Below are positions 32,438 through 39,042 of a DNA stretch of 39,042 nucleotides, in pieces; the stretch's first letter is position 1; the number at the start of each line of letters is the position of its first letter. Both the position numbers and the translations under genes were made by a program. The notes under the pieces were generated by a model that saw nothing but the letters and a program-made list of their open reading frames with translations, was not told where the DNA came from and searched no databases. Source of the DNA: Funneliformis mosseae (Eukaryota; Glomeromycota; Glomeromycetes; Glomerales; Glomeraceae); NCBI GenBank assembly GCA_910592005.1, contig CAJVPP010000234.1:1-39042 (forward strand), given 5' to 3'.

Positions 32438-34140
32438 TTAACTCAGCTTACTTCTTAATTCATCAATTTCTTCTTCTTTTCTAAAAAAATTATGCAACAT
32501 AACATTTTTAATCCAAAATTTTATTATAATAAAATAAACCAAAATAAAGGTCTATTATATAAAAAAATTTTTTTTTGTGATTTATTATTATCAAAATATT
32601 ATTTCTATCAAACTTTGACCTAAAATAATTGTCTTATTATCTATTCTCATAATTTTAATATGAATTTATAAATTGTCTACTATCCTTTTTTTTGAAATCT
32701 AATGCTTTATACAAATAATTGATTTTGCTATTTTAAGATTTAACCTATTTCTAACTTTTGAGATAATTAAACTTAAAATTAAAAAGCTCATTCTAATAAA
32801 ACTAAAATTACTTAGATCAATAAATAACCTTTAGCCATTTGAGACAATATCAGATAATTTTTTTCATAAACTTTTTGCTAAATTAAAAGATTAGCATCAT
32901 TATCTACTAGAGAATTTAGATATATATCTAATTCATTATATGTTATTCTTTGATAATTATTTTGATTAAGCAAAGTAAGAAAGTAATCCTAAAATAATAA
33001 CTTTTTTTTTTTGAATTTATTTGATTATTTAAGTGAGAATATGTATTATATAATTCTTGTAAATTATTAATAATTCTAGTTTAGTTATTATTATTAAATA
33101 ATATGATTTTATAATGCAAATCTAATATTAAAAAAATTGTAGAAATATAATTTAAATGATCATTCCAATATTTTTTAATTTGTTGTAAATAGTTAATGCT
33201 ATTTCCTTTTGTATATAATAACCTCTTCTTTGATATTAATTCAATTTTTTAAACATTCTAACAAAAATCAATCATATATCATTTTATGTAAGATTTAATG
33301 ATGATGATAATAATTGTATTGCTTCATACATAGGTTGTAAAAGTAATGATAATTCCTAAAATAAATAATAAGTATAAAATAAATAAATAATTAATTAATT
33401 AATTATAATAATAAAATAATAAATAATAAATATCTTAATATAATTATATTTAGAAATTGTTAGAAAAGATTATTAAGATCTTCAGGATTTGTTGTTACAA
33501 GTAAATCAGAAACATTTTGCATTAAAGTCTGTCTAGAAATTATCAAATATATAGAATTTAAATATGTATCTATATCTAAAATTAGTTTTAGAAAATTTAA
33601 CCTTTCTAATAGTATAAATTTCTAATATTTTATCTAATAATAATAGTAAATTTTTTAATTTAACAACAAATTAACAAAGTATTTTGATTTTATTTCCTAC
33701 ATATTTTATCCCAGCTTTTACTGTCAAATTAATAATATGAGCAGTATATCAAATATAAATAAAAATATATTATTAAATTCTTAATCTAATTCAGCTACTA
33801 ATTGATTATCATATACTATCATATTACTTTCATTAACTATTATCATAACAAGAATATTCTATTAATATTAAATTTTTCAAAAAGTTATAAAAGATTACTT
33901 GTAATTAATTCAGCTCTATGAGAACTATTTATAGGAATTATATTAACAAAAGATTTTTTAATTCTCAATTTTCATTAATATAATGAATTGTTATTTCAAG
34001 ATAATAATCTTTTGAATCTGATATTCAAATATCTATTGTGAAAGATATTTTTGAATTAATTTTTGAAATTTTACCTATTAAATCATTTCTTTTTATATCA
34101 TAATTTTTTGCAAATTTTTCTTTTAAAGTTTATTTATATG
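32438..34140 (-). pseudogene. second hAT-family transposase relic, minus strand
   Basis: Read on the minus strand from about 34140, pieces follow hAT order. First are LKEKFAKNYDIKRNDLIGKI and SFTIDI-stop-ISDSKDYYLEITIHYINEN-stop-ELKNLL, where both stops are TGA at typical Trp positions. Next are IIPINSSHRAELI, NESNMIVYDNQLVAELD, then KAGIKYVGNKIKIL (about 33690). The C-terminal region has NYQRITYNELDIYLNSLVDN, MAKGYL (about 32860) and ISKVRNRLNLKIAKSII (about 32720). A last piece, WIKNVMLHNFFRKEEEIDEL (about 32520-32455), lies beyond an AT-rich gap that may be an intron. The sequence is heavily shifted and AT-biased, and older-looking than the plus-strand hAT. No TIRs were identified. Confidence 0.75.
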
Positions 34141-34990
34141 ATAAAAAAATTAAAAATTATATTTATTAACAATGCATTCATATTTTTTTATTTCATTCTG
34201 AAGATAATCTAAATAAATTAAACACTTAAATTGATATTTGTGAAGATGATAACTATGATAACTATACTTATAAGCTAAAATACTATCATCAAAATAATTA
34301 TTTAGTCTGATCACAATATATAAATTTATATAATATAAATATGTTAAATTTTTTAGGAATAACGAAGTCTTTTGAAAGATGTCAATCTGTAATTCTGTAA
34401 TTTAATAAAAGAAGTTTATAAGTATTAATTGCATCAGATGAGAAATTAATAAGCAAAAAAATGTGATTATATATTTAATATATATTAAAAAATATTTTTA
34501 AAAGTTATATATCATATTTTTGAGTAATTTTGTATAACTGTTTTAGTGTATATGAATACTTTATAAAATCTATTGAAATAAATTATTATATCATTATTAA
34601 AAAATAAAGTATGCTTTCTTTTGCAACTATTAAGCTATAAAAAATTTTGCTGTATATCTTTGAATAATACTATAAATAGTTTCTACAAAACTATCATTCA
34701 AAGAAGCTAGTAATGATATTAATAATTAGGTGACTAATCTTCAGATATAAAATAGGAAATATAAATATGCAACTTGGCTTTTTTTTTATTTTTCTTTTTG
34801 ATTTGTTTTCTAATAAAAAATATCAAAAAAAATATTAATAGTATACAGTATGTTTATAATTTTTTCTGTCAAACTAAAGAAAAAAATCACTATAATACTT
34901 TAAATAAACTTCTTAATAAGCTGGTTAATTATCTTCATGATAATGGATTGCTTAAATATTAAAAACAAAAGGAATCTAATCAATTAAATA
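34141..34990. other. AT-rich stretch with a weak open frame at its right end
   Basis: The sequence is mostly A/T filler. On the plus strand, about 34840-35080, a reading with one internal TAA looks faintly coding (QTKEKNHYNTLNKLLNKLVN, then KQKESNQLNTYGFFAIEKEK) and runs into the fold-back repeat at 34991. I cannot assign it, and composition bias could explain it. Confidence 0.35.
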
Positions 34991-35162
34991 CATATGGATT
35001 TTTTGCAATAGAAAAGGAGAAAATTACCAAAAAAAATTTTTTTGAGTTAATATTAAATTTGGACTTATTTTATTAAAAAAATAATATTTAACTTATAAAG
35101 CAAAAAAAAATTATTTTTAGTAGTTTTCTCCTTTTCTATTATAAAAAGTTTATATATTTAAT
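34991..35162. repeat. fold-back repeat (MITE-like), about 170 bp
   Basis: The arm GCAATAGAAAAGGAGAAAAT (from about 35007) with flanking T- and A-rich sequence recurs inverted at about 35127-35145 (TTTTCTCCTTTTCTATT). The core AATAGAAAAGGAGAAAA is identical, and matching T/A tracts extend the arms to about 40 bp. The loop side is also partly complementary. A TAT-type trinucleotide borders each side. It is probably a small non-autonomous DNA element, but no target duplication is certain. Confidence 0.65.
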
Positions 35163-35994
35163 ATTTTTATATAAATAACTAAATTTGAAATAAATAACAT
35201 TAGTTATATTAAGCTATACTATATACAATATGTAATATTAGATTAATTCTCTATAATCATAATTTTATATCAAGCTCTTTATGTACTTTGAATATACTTT
35301 TATATATTTTATTAAACAAAGACAAATTCTTCACAAATATTAATTCTCGAGTATTTAAAAAGATATAGAAAGACCTATTATAGAAAGAAAGAACATTAAA
35401 ACTTTAAAACATTTTTATTTTTAAGAAAACTCATTACACAATAGTTTTACAAATAAAAAATTGACCAGGTCAGTTCACAATAACAGAAATTATATAATTA
35501 GATAAATATTTTTACATTAGTTCTTGGTCATATATAATTTGAAATGCATTAATATAAAGTCAAATAGGATAGAATCATATATATAATGACTAATTTTTCT
35601 CTGTAATTCTATTATTATAACTATATATAATTAGTCTATTTATTAATTCTTCATCAAAATTTTCTTCTGTATTATATTATATATATGGTGCAAACAGCTT
35701 AGTCGTATCCAATAATTTTCAGTAATTTTAAAATGTAAAGGATTTTTTTTTAATTATAAAAATATTAAAAAATAATATGTTATTTAATAGATCTTGATAT
35801 AACCTTTAATGTAACATATAGTTTTAATTCAATTTATTATAAAAATTTTTTATAGTTAAGTTTTATTTAACATTAACTTTAATAGTAATAGTGGAATTTT
35901 CAGCACCTACATTATCACGTGCTTGAAATATTATTAGTTTGTATAAAATATATGACAGGATATGATTGGCTAATTGCAGCTTAAAACTTTATTT
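35163..35994. other. AT-rich spacer
   Basis: I see no gene, RNA or repeat that I can support in this stretch, which lies downstream of the minus-strand DDE transposase. One CACGTG is present at 35916-35921. Confidence 0.5.
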
Positions 35995-38140
35995 TTACAT
36001 ATCTCTGAATTCTTCTAAAACGTTTTCAGAAACCTGATGATGAGAGCGATATCATTTAACTACAAAGACAGCTGCCTTACCTGAAAGCCTAAGCTCGTAA
36101 ATACTTATGTAATGTGCAAAATGATGTGCAAACTGGTGAATTTTTATTAGGCTAATTGAATCTAATGCATGCAGTATGACTTCTTTAAGGTCATTGAACG
36201 AATAATTGCAATGAAAACATGAATACCGCTTTACCTCTAATCAAAAGAACTCAATATAATTAAGCTCACAGTAGAATTTCAGATAGAACATGCACATATG
36301 TCCTGCTTTTTCAATAATCTAAAAAGATAAGTATTTTTTATTATATTTGAATATTGAAATAAATAAATACATACATAATTAATTGCAATTTACCTCTTGT
36401 AGATGTATCCTTTATGATGCAAAGTCAGGCTGGGAAGAAAGGAAGCATGTTGCACAATAGTCTAATTTATCTAGATTAGGATTATATTATGTATACACAT
36501 TGCATTTCCTTTTTAAATCTGACATTCATAAATCACGTTTCTCAAGAACTCGTTAAATACCTTTAGGTTTTACCGTCCCATCAATATCCATAAATGTCAT
36601 GACGTGAGATAAACTATCAGACATTTTACCATTACGAAGGAGTGGTTATTTTCTACCATCCTTCAAGTTCATCCTCAAAACTATTAATGCATCATTAGCA
36701 AATGCATTGTGGTTGCAATTGTTATCGAATAAAAATAGGGCAACTTTTCCTAAGTGAGTATGCTCGAATATTAAGATTGCTCGTTCTTTTACCTATTTAA
36801 TAACATCCTTATTTGTCTACCAACCATCATAATTTGTATTGGAATATATTGTAATGCAAGCTTCAGTGTGTATAAATCACTTATCATTAGGAAATGAATC
36901 GTTAATAGTATATTTCTCTTTTGAAAGCTGAAGTCGCCCGATAGATTCGCAAAGAAAATCACTTACATGAATGCTAAAACTTTGCGATTTATGACAAATT
37001 CGACTCTTATCTGCTAGATCCTAAGCTTTAACGACATCATCATTGGCATAAAAGATCAATTCATCATAGGTAACAGGGACAATCTCAGGAATATCATGTG
37101 AAAGAATAGGTAAGATTACCTGATCTAATTTCTCACCTTCATAAGAAGCTATTTACTTTCATAATTCTACCCATTGTCATAAAAATTATTGTCTATATGC
37201 TACTACATCTTCACGCTTGTGACTATCAAAATAAATATTTTTTGAATAGTCTTTATATTTTCAACTAAGCATATGCAACCATTCACGTGCAGTTGAGTAT
37301 GAAATACTTGTTTTTTCTTCTATTCTAAGAGCAGGAATAACCTCATCCTCAATAAACTTTACAAAGTTAACAATATTTAACTTAAATTTATATGCACGTA
37401 GATATTCAGTGATCTGCAATTTAACATCTTCATACAAAAGAAGAGATCTAATTTTTGCATGATATCTACGTTTAGATGTAATGATTATATCATTACTAAA
37501 CTATTGATTAGTCCAGAAGCAGATGAGTTGTGCTTGTCATGGATCTTTATTTAAGCTTTGAGCAAGCAGATTACTTATATCTATCTTTGTATATCCTTAA
37601 TCTTAGACTAGATGAAGGAATTGATTTACCACCTGAAGCCATAAATTGTCTTTCTTTTTTTTTAATAATAAATCTAGAGATTCTAATAAAAATTTATTAT
37701 CATCATTATTATCACTACTAATATCAAATATAGGATTATTATTATCTACATTAGGTTCAGCAGTTTCATTTGTTATAAACATTTCAGTAATCTTTTTAGA
37801 ACTTAAAGCTGCTTTTTTTCAATAAGCTCTTTTATTACACAATGTTGATTCTGCATCACTTTTATACACTGGTCTATGCTAATCTACAGCCTATTTATAT
37901 GACTTAGCATTTTCAACCAGTTGTTGTAGCATATTTGATTTCTATGCTTGCATTTCATCCATAAGTTCATCATCATCGAAACGTATTTTCTCACCTTTCA
38001 TCCAAAAATTACTAAACCATGATTCATTAAATTCATCAGATTTAGCATCCGATAGCTTAAACACAATTTCTTTAGAGCTTTTTTTTTTACTTCCAGCATT
38101 GTTTAATAGCTTTCTAAAACTGTCTAGTACGTTTATTTAC
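35995..38140 (-). pseudogene. DDE (IS630-like) transposase, catalytic triad kept, several stops
   Basis: Read on the minus strand: VLDSFRKLLNNAGSKKKSSK (about 38135), SDEFNESWFSNFWMKGEKIR, FDDDELMDEMQA, QLVENAKSYK, an Asn/Asp-rich linker (about 37720), RYHAKIRSLLLYEDVKLQIT, IEDEVIPALRIEEKTSISYS, AREWLHML, YFDSHKREDVVAYRQ. The DDE core follows: IVPVTYDELIFYANDD (Asp at 37063-37065), KVALFLFDNNCNHNAFAND (Asp at 36724-36726) and, after an intron, IIEKAGHMCMFYLKFYCELN with YIEFF (Glu at 36250-36252). It ends LEEFRDM at 35998. The layout fits large DDE endonucleases common in such fungal genomes; the IS630-like placement is from memory of the family. Stops include TGA at 36243-36241 where Trp follows the Glu motif, and TAA in FAS-stop-RIHLQE. 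A splice acceptor at 38157-38158 suggests an upstream exon. Confidence 0.82.
36319..36393 (-). other. spliceosomal intron in the DDE transposase
   Basis: On the minus strand the exon ends CAAGAG, followed by GTAAATTGC, and 75 bp later CTTTTTAG is followed by ATTATTGAAAAAGC. Removal joins LQE to IIEKAGH in phase 0. Splice sites and length match the other introns in the window. Confidence 0.75.
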
Positions 38141-38688
38141 TTTTGGTATTATAATTCTGTTAAATTAAAATAAAAAAAGAACGTTAAAAAAAGTTCGTGA
38201 ATAATGTCAAATGACGCAATTTAATTGCTATCACATGACTATAATTGATCACGTGTTGGAGTTTTGACCAATAAAATCACGAATTTAATATGAAAATAAT
38301 TGGTAAAATTTTTAGCGGTGGTTTAGTCATTTGATGCGACTAAGCCATTTATTATAAGAAATACTGAAATGCATAATAAACTGCCTATCAATATGTCTTA
38401 CAATTAATTTGTTATTCAAAAATATAGAATTAAAATCTTATTATGTGATATCACTAAAGTTAAATATGAATTTATTAGAATTGTTATCATATGTATAACC
38501 TAGGAAATTTCAGTAGAATTAAGCTACTGTTGAACATAAATGTTGTAGTAATCATTTACATTTAGTATGAGAGCACTTTCTGAATACTGTTTAAAAGTAT
38601 TTTTTATATATTCTTTATATGTATCAAACATAATTTTTTACGATTAACTGCCTTTGATATAGTAGTTATCCTAAGATTTAGTATAGTA
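38141..38688. other. non-coding flank of the DDE transposase
   Basis: This holds the probable upstream intron end and promoter-like motifs already listed, and then A/T filler. I see no gene. Confidence 0.5.
38205..38340 (-). promoter_or_regulatory. promoter-like region upstream of the DDE transposase
   Basis: On the minus strand, ATTGG and CACGTGATC (E-box at 38250-38255) and a TCATGTGAT lie within 200 bp upstream of the transposase. An inverted pair, TCAAATGAC (38208-38216) and GTCATTTGA (about 38326-38334), brackets the region and could be remnants of the element's TIR or regulatory sites. The E-box/CCAAT pairing resembles the cluster near 984-1023. This is motif evidence only. Confidence 0.3.
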
Positions 38689-38823
38689 TTCAAGCTAAAG
38701 ATGACACTGCAACTAGTTGCAACCATATGATGCTTATTTGTCACTGATTGCAACTAGTTGCAATCCTGTGATGCTTATTTGTTACCAGTTGTAATCAGTT
38801 GCAGCACTATCTTAGTTCAAGCC
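38689..38823. repeat. palindromic tandem repeat (41-bp units)
   Basis: Two 41-bp units (38709-38749 and 38750-38790) both start with GCAACTAGTTGCAA and share GATGCTTATTTGT. A partial third follows (GTAATCAGTTGCAG, 38791-38804). Around the second unit start ATTGCAACTAGTTGCAAT is a perfect 18-bp palindrome. The whole block is bracketed by an inverted pair: AAGCTAAAGATGACACTGCAAC on the left and the complement of GTTGCAGCACTATCTTAGTT on the right. It is non-coding. Confidence 0.8.
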
Positions 38824-38943
38824 TTCATTACTTATTTTTGATAAATCTAGATAATATGTTAAAACAAATTTAAATGAGTTAATTTTAGTATTATTCAATA
38901 AAACAAGTAGATAATAAATAAAAACCATTATTTTTTTCATGTA

Positions 38944-39042
38944 CACTCCCCGGTCAAAAGTATTAGACCAAAAAAAAAGTTATCGCAACTTTTAAATTTA
39001 TGACTAATTTTAATTTTTTAATTATAAAAAAAATTAATAAGT
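38944..39042. mobile_element. left end of another Tc1/mariner-like element (cut by window edge)
   Basis: After TA (38942-38943) the sequence CACTCCCCGGTCAAAAGTAT, continuing TAGACCAAAAAAAAAGTT, resembles Tc1/mariner inverted repeats of the type CAGTG...GGTCAAAAGT...GACC. The rest of the element lies beyond the window, so no transposase can be seen. It differs from the TIR of the element at 5837, so it is another family. Confidence 0.55.

Noticed and set aside
37530..37721. Plus-strand frame of 63 codons
   Set aside because: It is antisense to the linker of the minus-strand DDE transposase.
5837..38140. Alternative genetic code (TAA/TAG read as Gln)
   Set aside because: TAG and TGA also occur at clear Trp positions, and frameshifts and lost catalytic residues accompany the stops. 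Mutational decay explains all of it.
1..39042. LTR retrotransposons, rRNA genes, complete tRNA genes, CRISPR arrays, viral genes
   Set aside because: I looked for long direct terminal repeats, Gag-Pol motifs, conserved rRNA blocks, cloverleaves, spaced direct repeats and viral capsid or replicase motifs, and found none that I could support.

Overview
This window looks like a transposon graveyard from a eukaryotic, very AT-rich genome. It is most likely fungal and probably an arbuscular mycorrhizal fungus (Glomeromycotina, Rhizophagus-like). The reasons are short AT-rich introns (71-100 bp, GTAAGT/GTAAAT donors, a CTAAC branch site, TTTTAG acceptors), low-complexity A/T spacers, tracts such as the GGACAGACAGACGG stretch near 2690, and a mix of element families that I associate with those genomes (Helitron, RRM-containing LINE, hAT, Tc1/mariner, IS630-like DDE). 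The taxon is an inference. There are no operons, rRNA genes, CRISPR arrays or intact long genes.

Layout. 1-2.5 kb holds the least AT-rich sequence. All genic signals here are on the minus strand: an edge exon fragment (41-268), a candidate small spliced gene with two microexons (440-903), and an unrecognised broken gene (1052-2472). 2.5-5.8 kb is non-coding, with an inverted-repeat pair and a tRNA-like fragment. 5837-7342 is a complete but dead Tc1/mariner element with about 65-bp terminal inverted repeats (TIRs) and TA target duplications. 7.3-10.3 kb is non-coding and contains MITE copy A. 10.3-11.3 kb has an unrecognised, probably spliced coding stretch. 11.8-16.5 kb is a degraded autonomous Helitron (Rep plus PIF1-type helicase) interrupted by MITE copy B. 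16.5-18.2 kb is extremely AT-rich filler. 18.2-25.6 kb is a roughly 7.3-kb LINE (ORF1 with RRMs and a zinc knuckle, then APE endonuclease, reverse transcriptase and RNase H) ending in an (AAT)n tail. 25.6-28.4 kb is AT-rich filler. 28.4-30.9 kb is a plus-strand hAT transposase relic with one intron. MITE copy C lies at 31215-31397. 32.4-34.1 kb is a second, minus-strand hAT relic. 34991-35162 is a fold-back repeat. 35995-38140 is a minus-strand DDE (IS630-like) transposase that keeps all three acidic catalytic positions but carries stops. 38.7 kb has a palindromic tandem repeat, and the window ends inside the TIR of another Tc1-like element.

How the parts relate. Nothing here works as a pathway. 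The common thread is decay. Stops repeatedly replace Trp (TGG to TAG/TGA) and Gln (CAA/CAG to TAA/TAG), and several catalytic residues are lost by C:G to T:A transitions in unrelated elements. One copy of a 183-bp MITE family has also lost nearly all its CpGs. Together this suggests cytosine-methylation or RIP-like mutation. The best candidates for something new are that 183-bp, 9-bp-TSD MITE family, the tandemly duplicated microexons at 560-718, and the unrecognised minus-strand relic at 1052-2472.
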